In this document: positions 1 through 5,251 of the stretch, piece after piece
Layout of the letters: each line of letters begins with the position of its first letter
Numbering within the stretch: the first letter of the stretch is position 1
NCBI GenBank assembly: GCA_964650965.1
Contig: CAZYYO010000117.1
Span: 1-5,424, forward strand
Length of the DNA stretch: 5,424 nt
Direction of reading: 5' to 3'
Source of the DNA: CAZYYO01 sp964650965
Lineage (GTDB): Bacteria; Bacillota; Clostridia; Lachnospirales; Lachnospiraceae
Notes under the pieces: generated by a model
What the model saw: the letters and a program-made list of their open reading frames with translations, nothing else
Told to the model about the DNA's origin: nothing
The model's database searches: none
Made by a program: the position numbers and the translations under genes

Positions 1-77
1 ATCATGGTGTAAAAGTAATAAAAAAATCCGTCCATTGGTTTCCTCTAAGGGGTGCGTTTGTTATTGTGGGGCTTGGG
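1..77. other. Left-edge noncoding stretch downstream of the secreted-protein gene
   Basis: These bases follow the stop codon of the last minus-strand gene. On the minus strand they end in a run of seven T (complement of A21-A27), which could be the tail of a terminator. I cannot build a convincing GC stem directly before that run: the best pairing (around 25-34 with 50-59) has several mismatches on the minus strand and works only with G-U pairs on the plus strand. No coding sequence is visible. Confidence 0.4.
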
Positions 78-920
78 TTATTTGGCTGTTGTTGTGAATT
101 GAATTTTTCCAGTCAAATTTTTAGTTTTAATTTCATCTACACATTGATCATCTGTACCTTCAATCCAAACATACATTACAACTTTATGTGCAGTTGTATC
201 ATTAGCGTTTATTGTAAATAATTCATCAGAAACGTTCGTTCCACTATTAAATTGGAATGTCGTAGAATTTTGTGTAATATCAGGTGTTACTGCGTAATTA
301 TCTGCAAGACTGCTTGGGGCTTTTGTTCCCGTTTTATCATCAATATCATTATTAGGCTCAAATATTTTCCAATTATTAGAATCAATCTTAAACGCAACTC
401 TTAAAGCTCCTCCTCCATAGGTAGGATTTGCACAGCTTAGTTTTGTACCATTAGTACCACCTAAGAGGGAAACTCCCTGTGCTCCAGATGCTGTGGATTT
501 CAAATAATAAGTATATGTAGCTACATAATTCTTTAATACAGTCACTTCGTTGTTGGTCTCAGTGAATAAGTTAGTTGTACTTGCCACCGTGTCTCCTGAA
601 TATACAGGTTTTTCAAATGTACCGAGTTCATGACAAGTTACCGGACTTAACATTTGGGTCGGATCTGTCACATTTATTTGATTTGCATATCCAGTACCCT
701 CCTCTTTACTAATCTGTAACCCCTCTGTAGTAGAAGCTGTCATCGCAAGACCCTCAACTGATGGCTGATTCGACAACGTAAACCATGCATAGGTTGCTGT
801 TGTCAGCAGACAGATAGATACCGCTACCATAGCGATAGAATTACGAATCTGTCTAAAGTCCCGCTTTCTTCCTGTCGTGCTTTCCTGATTTGTGTTTTGG
901 TTGGTTTTTTGTTTTCTCAT
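78..920 (-). CDS. Secreted protein with SipW-cognate-type signal peptide (TasA/CalY-like)
   Basis: Probably an exported surface or matrix protein; its exact function is not recognised. The N-terminus is basic and Asn/Gln-rich, followed by a hydrophobic stretch (SIAMVAVSICLLTTATYAWF) ending in the TYAWF motif typical of SipW-cognate signal peptides of TasA, CalY and relatives, with cleavage expected near TYA. The remainder is Thr/Asn/Ser-rich and probably beta-rich. The C-terminus carries WIEGTDDQCVDEI followed by a strand-like end, a signature shared with the gene immediately upstream. I chose the ATG at 918-920 (MRKQKT, 280 aa) because AAGGAG lies six bases before it. An ATG at 945-947 adds nine residues and has a weaker AGGAAAC site, so a 289-aa product is possible. 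It is the last gene of the HD-GYP operon, 63 bases after its neighbour. Sampled stretches look more AT-rich than the upstream gene. Export is well supported; the TasA-like role is inferred. Confidence 0.8.
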   Translation of the reverse strand: MRKQKTNQNTNQESTTGRKRDFRQIRNSIAMVAVSICLLTTATYAWFTLSNQPSVEGLAMTASTTEGLQISKEEGTGYANQINVTDPTQMLSPVTCHELGTFEKPVYSGDTVASTTNLFTETNNEVTVLKNYVATYTYYLKSTASGAQGVSLLGGTNGTKLSCANPTYGGGALRVAFKIDSNNWKIFEPNNDIDDKTGTKAPSSLADNYAVTPDITQNSTTFQFNSGTNVSDELFTINANDTTAHKVVMYVWIEGTDDQCVDEIKTKNLTGKIQFTTTAK

Positions 921-983
921 ACTTTTCTCCTTACTAATTCCCTTCATTACTTGTTTCCTGTGTTCTGCTATTCACTGTTTATA

Positions 984-1865
984 TTAATAGTTCATCCTAA
1001 AGAGTAGTTCAATGGTGCCGCCTAGGATATCATCCACACACTCGGGGTCTTCTCCCTCCAGCCAGCACACAATGGTATATTTATCTACTTCCTCTGGCTG
1101 AATCGCCTCTCTGGTTCCTGAGGTAATCACCTTAGTGGATTTAAATGGTGTAGTACTTAGCTGATAGCTTCCATCTGCTAGCTGTGTTTGCTGGGGACTT
1201 GCTGCCGCATCCTGAAATGGAAAATCATAATCTGATATCTGAATCTCCGGATTCCCTGTCGTAAGATTAGGAGCAGCATACATATTCTGGGTTCCGTTAT
1301 AATACAACATGGTCCAAATAGCTTTATCAATTCCTTTGGTGGAATGTCGGATAGAGAAGTTATAATCATAGGTTCTCTGGTCACGACTGATATTCTTCAC
1401 GTAGAAGGTATATGCGATGTAATTAGCACCGTAATGTTCTCCATCCACATTTGCCACATCCGGTTCAATATCGAAAATACTGATATTGTCTGCATTGTCA
1501 ATGGCATGTCCCTTCAGCAGAACCTTTGGGTCTGAAAAATCCGGGGTGTTGCTTAATACCAGTGCATCCTGACCGGCATGGTCTAATCGAATAACGAATT
1601 CTCCGGCACCAGTATAGAAAGCCGCCATAACATAGCAGGCTACCAATACTACGCCAATGATTACAACGCCCTGCCAGGCTGCGGTTACACGGAAAATGCT
1701 TCTGGTAACACTTTTTCCTCCTACCCACCAGCTTCGAAACTTACGAAACAGCTTAAATCGTCCGGCTAGATAGGTCTGTATCCTGCCTGGAGGTTTGGGA
1801 GCTTTTTTATATTCACTTTTTGGTGGTCCCTTATCTGTATTTCTATGCTTTCTAATTTTCGGCAT
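984..1865 (-). CDS. Membrane-anchored exported protein sharing the WxEGxDxxCVD C-terminal signature
   Basis: A 293-aa protein of unknown function. Residues 1-65 are strongly basic with several prolines (KKAPKPPGR region) and should stay in the cytoplasm. Residues about 66-83 form one hydrophobic helix (GVVIIGVVLVACYVMAAF). The rest should be outside the cell as a beta-rich domain. No clear signal-peptidase site follows the helix, so I expect a signal-anchor protein. The C-terminus, WLEGEDPECVDDI (W268, C276), matches the same region of the downstream secreted protein, and YIAYTFYVK in the core resembles its YVATYTYYLK, so the two look paralogous. The ATG lies inside the HD-GYP gene, overlapping it by 14 bases. 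The nearest upstream codons in frame include TAG, so this is the first possible start. A GGAGG sits 18 bases away, too far for a normal site, which suggests translational coupling to the HD-GYP stop codon. The gene is certain as an ORF; the function is unknown. Confidence 0.85.
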   Translation of the reverse strand: MPKIRKHRNTDKGPPKSEYKKAPKPPGRIQTYLAGRFKLFRKFRSWWVGGKSVTRSIFRVTAAWQGVVIIGVVLVACYVMAAFYTGAGEFVIRLDHAGQDALVLSNTPDFSDPKVLLKGHAIDNADNISIFDIEPDVANVDGEHYGANYIAYTFYVKNISRDQRTYDYNFSIRHSTKGIDKAIWTMLYYNGTQNMYAAPNLTTGNPEIQISDYDFPFQDAAASPQQTQLADGSYQLSTTPFKSTKVITSGTREAIQPEEVDKYTIVCWLEGEDPECVDDILGGTIELLFRMNY

Positions 1866-2604
1866 AATCTTCTACAAATTGTTCCTCCTCTTTGGACATT
1901 TCCCGCTCTCTGCCATTCATAATAACTTCCATATGGGAGATCTCTCCCTGTATCTCATGAAATGCCTGGGTTAATACGGGGTCATAATCCTTCCCTGCTC
2001 CATTTTCTATAATAGCAATGGCTTCTTCATGGGTCTTGGCCGCCTTATATGGCTTCCAGCACACCATACCATCATAGGTATCACAAATAGTACAGACTCT
2101 TGCCATAAATGGGATTTCTGTGCCCTGCTTTCCCTCTGGATAGCCTGAGCCATCCCACCGTTCATGATGATACAATGCCACCTGTCTAAAATATGGCATG
2201 ATATTCTCTGGAAATATTGGGAAAAATACATTTTGCTCAGCCTTCAATACATTTATCGTATGATTTCTGATAATTTGTAACTCCTCCGGGGTTAATTTCT
2301 CAACTTTATTGTATATTTCCATAGGAATATAAGATTTACCAATGTCATGGAGCATGAAGATTTGCTGGGAATATTCCAGTATTTCTTCCTGTGGTGCCTG
2401 GGATATTAATGTCGTGCCCTGGGGCAATGCCCGAAGCAATGCAAAGTCATCCTCATAGATAGCTTCCATAAATTCCTGGGCATACCGTGACACCCGAAAC
2501 ATATGCATCCGCATTTCTCTTGGAATAGTACTATACAGACATTGAATCGTTGGAAATGCTCCTAATGTGGAGCTTTTCATCAGATTTTTATCCTTTACGA
2601 GCAT
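1852..2604 (-). CDS. Stand-alone HD-GYP phosphohydrolase, putative cyclic-di-GMP phosphodiesterase
   Basis: HD-GYP proteins are metal-dependent phosphodiesterases that typically open cyclic-di-GMP to pGpG or GMP. Counting from the upstream ATG at 2622, the visible motifs in order are an early histidine in RMHMFRVSRYA (H40), HDIGK (92-96), H121, HHERWDGSGYPEG (152-164, containing the GYP triad), and a late metal-ligand aspartate in CDTYDG (D181). The usual ending NGAGKDYDPVLTQAF is present. All expected ligand types are there, so the domain looks active. No receiver, PAS or membrane domain is fused; about 35 residues precede the domain. I chose the ATG at 2602-2604 (250 aa) because AGGAGG sits four bases before it; the ATG at 2622 has only a weak site and would give 256 aa. 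It is first in an operon with two exported proteins and overlaps the next gene. The family is certain; cyclic-di-GMP as substrate is inferred. Confidence 0.93.
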   Translation of the reverse strand: MLVKDKNLMKSSTLGAFPTIQCLYSTIPREMRMHMFRVSRYAQEFMEAIYEDDFALLRALPQGTTLISQAPQEEILEYSQQIFMLHDIGKSYIPMEIYNKVEKLTPEELQIIRNHTINVLKAEQNVFFPIFPENIMPYFRQVALYHHERWDGSGYPEGKQGTEIPFMARVCTICDTYDGMVCWKPYKAAKTHEEAIAIIENGAGKDYDPVLTQAFHEIQGEISHMEVIMNGREREMSKEEEQFVEDYAEN

Positions 2605-2643
2605 AGCTCCTCCTTTTAACATCTTTCTAGTAAATCATACTTC

Positions 2644-2671
2644 ATAATACCCTTTTGTTGACATAAATCAA
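2644..2671 (-). promoter_or_regulatory. Candidate promoter of the HD-GYP / exported-protein operon
   Basis: Read on the minus strand, a -35-like TTGATT (2666-2671) and a -10-like TATTAT (2644-2649) are separated by 16 bases. Transcription would begin near 2637, leaving a leader of about 33 bases that contains the AGGAGG at 2609-2614. The fit is moderate: four of six and five of six consensus bases. The -35 element lies inside a perfect inverted repeat. Confidence 0.5.
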
Positions 2672-2716
2672 CAATTCCAGGGGAATTTTTTGATTTTCAC
2701 AGATAATTCATGAATT
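2655..2716. promoter_or_regulatory. Cluster of three palindromes in the HD-GYP operon promoter region
   Basis: Three perfect inverted repeats lie within 62 bases. At 2655-2674, TTGTTGA and TCAACAA flank six bases. At 2673-2687, AATTCC and GGAATT flank AGG. At 2705-2716, AATTCATGAATT is fully self-complementary. The first overlaps the proposed -35 element and spacer and so sits where a repressor would act; the other two lie upstream, where an activator or second repressor might bind. The DNA is AT-rich, so the third could arise by chance. The regulator is unknown. Apart from these elements and the terminator at 2756-2790, I see nothing else between 2605 and 2828. Confidence 0.45.
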
Positions 2717-2755
2717 TTCTAAAATTATCCATTTCCATAGAATTGTATCGTATTT

Positions 2756-2790
2756 AAAAAAGCCATTCCTTTTACTAAGGGATGACTTTT
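2756..2790 (-). terminator. Rho-independent terminator of the toxin-antitoxin operon
   Basis: On the minus strand, AAAAGTCATCCCTT pairs with AAGGAATGGCTTTT around a five-base loop, with one C-A mismatch and one G-U pair, followed by a run of six T. It begins about 39 bases after the antitoxin stop codon. The reverse orientation also forms a hairpin, with a shorter T-run, so some bidirectional action is possible. Confidence 0.8.
2774..2788. repeat. 15-base direct repeat, copy 1 (within the toxin-antitoxin terminator)
   Basis: ACTAAGGGATGACTT occurs here and again at 3655-3669 in the same orientation. Each copy forms one side of a terminator hairpin, and each hairpin also starts with the shared AAAAAAGCCA (2756-2765 and 3642-3651). 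The two copies bracket the toxin-antitoxin cassette, 881 bases apart. Confidence 0.8.
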
Positions 2791-2828
2791 CTGATAATTG
2801 CATGAAAAATTAAATTTTATTGAGATGG

Positions 2829-3113
2829 TTACTTTCCTTTTATCGGAGTAATAGAGAGTGTATAGCCAAGTGGTGCTAGAATTTTTAGCAATGTATCGAT
2901 CTGTGGTGTAGATTTCAGACTTTCCATTCTTGCTATTGCAGGTTGCTTTACTCCACTTAATTCTGCAAGTTCCCTCTGGGAATATCCCTTCTTTTCCCGT
3001 GCTTCAATCATCTTCCCAATAAGTTCCACTTCAAAATCAATTTTTCTTCTTTCCTCGGGTGAAACTCTGTTTTCATCTTCTAAATACTCTGCAAAGGTGT
3101 TAATATCCTTCAT
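2829..3113 (-). CDS. XRE-family antitoxin (HigA-like) of a type II toxin-antitoxin pair
   Basis: A 94-aa DNA-binding protein expected to neutralise the toxin encoded just upstream and to repress the shared promoter. The N-terminal 30 or so residues are charged and probably helical. A helix-turn-helix spans about residues 45-64: YSQRELAELSGVKQPAIARME contains the usual SQ-x-ELA start, the SGV turn and the recognition helix. The C-terminus LLKILAPLGYTLSITP is typical of this XRE antitoxin group, where a final beta strand often contacts the toxin. The start codon overlaps the toxin stop as ATGA, so translation is likely coupled; an AAGGA lies about ten bases upstream. A terminator follows the gene. 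The order toxin then antitoxin is that of HigBA-type systems. The family is secure; pairing with the adjacent toxin is strongly supported by the overlap. Confidence 0.93.
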   Translation of the reverse strand: MKDINTFAEYLEDENRVSPEERRKIDFEVELIGKMIEAREKKGYSQRELAELSGVKQPAIARMESLKSTPQIDTLLKILAPLGYTLSITPIKGK

Positions 3114-3475
3114 AATGTCTCATTCCTTTCCAAAAAATCCTTCAAGTTTCTTCGTGCTTTGTCTATTTCTCTTACAGGTGCTTTCTGTGACTTTTTTATA
3201 TAATAATGGAGCAATATAAACTTATTATCCTTCCAACAGAAAAAGAATATACGATTTTTGAGAGGACGAAGCTCCCAAATACTTCCATCAACATGTTTCA
3301 CAACCGGATTGCCAATTCGTGTTCCATACTCTGCAAGTGCTTTCAAATAAGCAAGAATTTTTCCCCTGTTTATTCTCGCCTCCTTACTAGTCAATGCTTT
3401 TTCTTTTAAACCATCAAGATAGTCAAGTATCTCCGAATTTCCATTTTTATCTTTGTAGAATTGTATTTCAAACAT
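3110..3475 (-). CDS. RelE/HigB-type toxin (phage Gp49-like family)
   Basis: A 121-aa toxin of the RelE/ParE superfold, Gp49-like branch. Members usually cleave mRNA at the ribosome and so stop growth when antitoxin is lost; that activity is inferred here. The recognisable core is IWELRPLKNRIFFFCW (66-81), then FILLHYYIKKSQKAP (86-100) and REIDKARRNLKDF (102-114). This matches the family pattern of WELR, an aromatic-rich strand, L-x-x-x-x-x-KK-x-Q-x-x-P, and a closing helix with conserved alanine and arginine. R70, R75, K94 and K95 are good candidates for RNA contact or catalysis. The length is normal and the frame intact, so the toxin looks functional. The ATG at 3473-3475 is preceded by AAAGGA seven bases away. 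The gene is transcribed from its own promoter and overlaps the antitoxin by four bases. Confidence 0.93.
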   Translation of the reverse strand: MFEIQFYKDKNGNSEILDYLDGLKEKALTSKEARINRGKILAYLKALAEYGTRIGNPVVKHVDGSIWELRPLKNRIFFFCWKDNKFILLHYYIKKSQKAPVREIDKARRNLKDFLERNETL

Positions 3476-3492
3476 TGAATTTTCCTTTCTTT

Positions 3493-3521
3493 ATGATAAC
3501 TTATTTGTTATCTTTAGTCAA
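3493..3521 (-). promoter_or_regulatory. Promoter of the toxin-antitoxin operon
   Basis: On the minus strand, a -35 element TTGACT (3516-3521) and a -10 element TATCAT (3493-3498) are separated by exactly 17 bases; each matches five of six consensus positions. Transcription should begin near 3486, so the leader before the toxin ATG would be only about 10-13 bases and the ribosome site AAAGGA (3483-3488) would lie at the extreme 5' end of the message. Confidence 0.75.
3495..3512. promoter_or_regulatory. Operator-like inverted repeat in the toxin-antitoxin promoter
   Basis: GATAAC (3495-3500) and GTTATC (3507-3512) form a perfect inverted repeat with a six-base AT spacer. It fills the promoter spacer and overlaps the -10 element, so a protein bound here would block RNA polymerase. 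The HigA-like antitoxin is the natural candidate for autorepression; this is inferred from position and family behaviour. Confidence 0.7.
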
Positions 3522-3589
3522 CAAATATTATTTTTCTGCAACATTTTTTCATATAACATTCCATGGCAGCATGCATTGCGTGGATTAAT

Positions 3590-3603
3590 TATATCATGAT
3601 ATA
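3590..3603. repeat. 14-base perfect palindrome between the toxin-antitoxin promoter and the scpB terminator
   Basis: TATATCATGATATA is fully self-complementary. It lies about 70 bases upstream of the toxin -35 element and about 40 bases beyond the scpB terminator. No gene starts beside it. It may be an upstream binding site for the toxin-antitoxin promoter or chance in AT-rich DNA. Nothing else of note is seen in 3522-3639. Confidence 0.4.
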
Positions 3604-3639
3604 CACCGAAAAACAACTATAAAGTATCTTAAATGGGTC

Positions 3640-3669
3640 AAAAAAAAGCCACCCACTAAGGGATGACTT
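3640..3669 (-). terminator. Rho-independent terminator of the scpA-scpB operon
   Basis: On the minus strand, GTCATCC pairs with GGGTGGC (seven pairs, two of them G-U) around a six-base loop, and eight T follow at once. It lies about 58 bases after the scpB stop codon. Its loop-side strand contains ACTAAGGGATGACTT at 3655-3669, identical to the segment in the terminator at 2756-2790. Confidence 0.85.
3655..3669. repeat. 15-base direct repeat, copy 2 (within the scpB terminator)
   Basis: Same ACTAAGGGATGACTT as at 2774-2788, in the same orientation, forming one arm of the scpB terminator. After the repeat both copies continue similarly (TTTTCTGATAA versus TTCTCTCCGATAA), so the similarity extends somewhat beyond the identical core. 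Confidence 0.8.
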
Positions 3670-3673
3670 CTCT

Positions 3674-3689
3674 CCGATAAATGTATCGG
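3674..3689. other. Small hairpin just before the scpB terminator
   Basis: CCGATA (3674-3679) and TATCGG (3684-3689) pair perfectly around a four-base loop. In the scpAB transcript this stem would sit directly before the terminator hairpin, making a double hairpin at the 3' end. It has no T-run of its own and may protect the end of the message from exonucleases. Confidence 0.5.
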
Positions 3690-3724
3690 CGGTTATCACT
3701 ATTTAAATATTCTAATAGCAAATG

Positions 3725-4399
3725 CTAAATATCCAGCTTCATCTGTATCTCTTCCTCCGCCTGTTGCTTGAACTCTTCTACCTGGACAGGGTTCAGCATG
3801 GGGAGCTCTTCTATGGAGGCAACACCGAAGGATCTTAAGAATTCCTCCGTAGTTCCAAACAGCATAGGCCGACCTGGTGCATCCAGCCGCCCCAGCTCGC
3901 AAATCAGCTGATATTCCACCAGCTTGCTTACTGCATGTTCGCAGGATACGCCTCGAATCTTCTCTATTTCTGACTTGGTGATAGGCTGCTTATAGGCAAT
4001 GATGGACAGTGTCTCTAACAGAACATCTGTTAATACATATTTTCTTGGCTGCTTGGCAATGCGAATCAAATATTCATAAATATTTGGAGAGGTACACATC
4101 TGATAAGCACCATCTAATTCCGTGATTCTTACACCTCGTCCTTCGTTATCCCATCGCTGCTTCATGTCTTCTATGCAGGATATCACTTCCTTCTTATCTC
4201 TTCCAATGGCTTTGGCAATTCGCTCAGGCTCTACGGAATTGCCCATAACAAACAAAATCCCCTCAATTACAGATTCCATTTCCTCATCTGGAACTTGAGG
4301 CACTTCTTCCGTTGCGAGTGACTCTTCTGTTTCTGACACTTGTGCCTGTGTATTTATATCTTTTATTTCTTCCATATCTATATCTGTATGATTTTCCAT
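3725..4399 (-). CDS. scpB: Segregation and condensation protein B (ScpB)
   Basis: ScpB dimers bind the kleisin ScpA and help the SMC complex organise and separate chromosomes. Counting from the ATG at 4405, the first winged-helix domain begins at about residue 43 (MESVIEGILFVMG). The second contains the family hallmarks LLETLSIIAYKQPITKSEIE (129-148) and IRGV (150-153), then LGRLDAPGRPMLFGTTEEFL (171-190), SFG and ELP. The first 42 residues are a low-complexity, very acidic extension rich in Glu and Asp, making the protein somewhat longer than many ScpBs. I chose the ATG at 4397-4399 (224 aa) because AGGAG lies seven bases before it; from the ATG at 4403-4405 the same AGGAG is only one base away, too close. 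The gene follows scpA by about 30 bases and ends in a terminator at 3640-3669. The identification is secure. Confidence 0.97.
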   Translation of the reverse strand: MENHTDIDMEEIKDINTQAQVSETEESLATEEVPQVPDEEMESVIEGILFVMGNSVEPERIAKAIGRDKKEVISCIEDMKQRWDNEGRGVRITELDGAYQMCTSPNIYEYLIRIAKQPRKYVLTDVLLETLSIIAYKQPITKSEIEKIRGVSCEHAVSKLVEYQLICELGRLDAPGRPMLFGTTEEFLRSFGVASIEELPMLNPVQVEEFKQQAEEEIQMKLDI

Positions 4400-4429
4400 T
4401 TCCATGCTCCTGTAATTCTTTCTATGTGG

Positions 4430-5179
4430 TTAAGCAGCCACCTTGGATTCAATCTGTATATCGTCAAAGGTGTTCTCCTGAGTAATGTTGATTTTACCGG
4501 ATTTCATCAGCTCTAAGATAGCCAGGAAGGTTACAATTACTTCCATGCGACTGGTCTGTTTCTCTAACAGCTGGCGGAAGCTGAAGCGTCTGTGGTTCAC
4601 GGCATAGTCTGACAAATATACCATCTTGTCATCTAAAGACACTTCTTCCTTCTCTATCTTACCGAACTTGGAACGAATAGGGTCAATCCGCCGTTCCTGT
4701 CTTCTTAATACTGCGTTAAAGATATCATTTAACTGATTTAAGGTAATATCTGATACCAATGCTTCTAAATCCACCGGTTCTTCATATGCCAGAACCTCTT
4801 TGGGGATGGTTGGAGCCTTGAACATTACCTTTGCTGCATCCACCTGACGATCTCGTAATTCATAAGAGATACATTTATACATCTTATATTCTAAAAGCTG
4901 CTGTACCAGCTCCGCTCTTGGATCCTCTTCCTCTTCTCCCTCTACCTCCTGGGCTGGAAGGAGCATTCTGGATTTGATATCAAGAAGTGTAGCTGCCATT
5001 ACCAGAAATTCACTCATAACATTTAAGTCCTGACGCTTCATTTCCCGAATGTATTCCATATACTGGCTGGTGATTTCCACAATGGGGATGTCATATATAT
5101 TTACTTTATTCTTCTCCAGCAAATGTAGGAGCAGGTCCAAAGGTCCCTCAAATACCGGCAGCTTTACATTTAATTCCAT
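4430..5179 (-). CDS. scpA: Segregation and condensation protein A (ScpA, kleisin)
   Basis: ScpA is the kleisin subunit that bridges the SMC heads and binds ScpB, forming the bacterial condensin used for chromosome compaction and segregation. The N-terminal SMC-binding helices show the family signature FEGPLDLLLHLLEKNKVNIY (10-29), followed by DIPIVEITSQYMEYI and the ATLLDIKSRMLLP segment. An acidic linker (EVEGEEEEDPR) follows at about 78-88. The C-terminal winged helix (RFSFRQLLEKQ, then VIVTFLAILELMKSGKI) should contact the other SMC head. The 249-aa length is normal. The ATG at 5177-5179 is preceded by AGAGG seven bases away. It is first in a two-gene operon with scpB, driven by the promoter at 5223-5251. 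No oddity is seen. Confidence 0.98.
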   Translation of the reverse strand: MELNVKLPVFEGPLDLLLHLLEKNKVNIYDIPIVEITSQYMEYIREMKRQDLNVMSEFLVMAATLLDIKSRMLLPAQEVEGEEEEDPRAELVQQLLEYKMYKCISYELRDRQVDAAKVMFKAPTIPKEVLAYEEPVDLEALVSDITLNQLNDIFNAVLRRQERRIDPIRSKFGKIEKEEVSLDDKMVYLSDYAVNHRRFSFRQLLEKQTSRMEVIVTFLAILELMKSGKINITQENTFDDIQIESKVAA

Positions 5180-5222
5180 GTCTTACCTCTGAAATGATTT
5201 CTTTGTTATCTAGTACCTGAAC

Positions 5223-5251
5223 ATTATATCGGTTTTAGGCTGGTTTTTCAA
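5223..5251 (-). promoter_or_regulatory. Promoter of the scpA-scpB operon
   Basis: On the minus strand, TTGAAA (5246-5251) and TATAAT (5223-5228) are separated by exactly 17 bases. The -10 element is a perfect consensus and the -35 matches five of six. Transcription should start near 5216, giving a leader of roughly 37 bases to the scpA ATG. This looks like a housekeeping sigma-A promoter with no obvious operator. Confidence 0.8.

Noticed and set aside
1..77. Terminator after the secreted-protein gene
   Set aside because: The T-run is present on the minus strand, but no stable stem could be built before it, so I do not call it a terminator.
1344..1535. Plus-strand open frame inside the membrane-anchored exported-protein gene
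   Set aside because: It lies fully antisense to a well-supported gene, lacks a recognisable domain, and has no good ribosome site.
2007..2231. Second minus-strand frame inside the HD-GYP gene
   Set aside because: It is out of frame with the intact HD-GYP coding sequence and shows no domain; the same holds for the alternative frames at 1178-1384, 1498-1728 and 3699-3902.
2658..2686. Plus-strand promoter starting with the TTGACA at 2658-2663
   Set aside because: No -10-like hexamer occurs at 16-18 bases, and no plus-strand gene follows.
2605..2700. Possible cyclic-di-GMP riboswitch ahead of the HD-GYP gene
   Set aside because: The predicted leader is only about 33 bases and I see no GEMM-type conserved segments or terminator between promoter and start codon.
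3206..3588. Two plus-strand open frames across the toxin gene and its promoter
   Set aside because: They are antisense to the toxin and overlap its promoter; the translations look like low-complexity shadows with no family signature.
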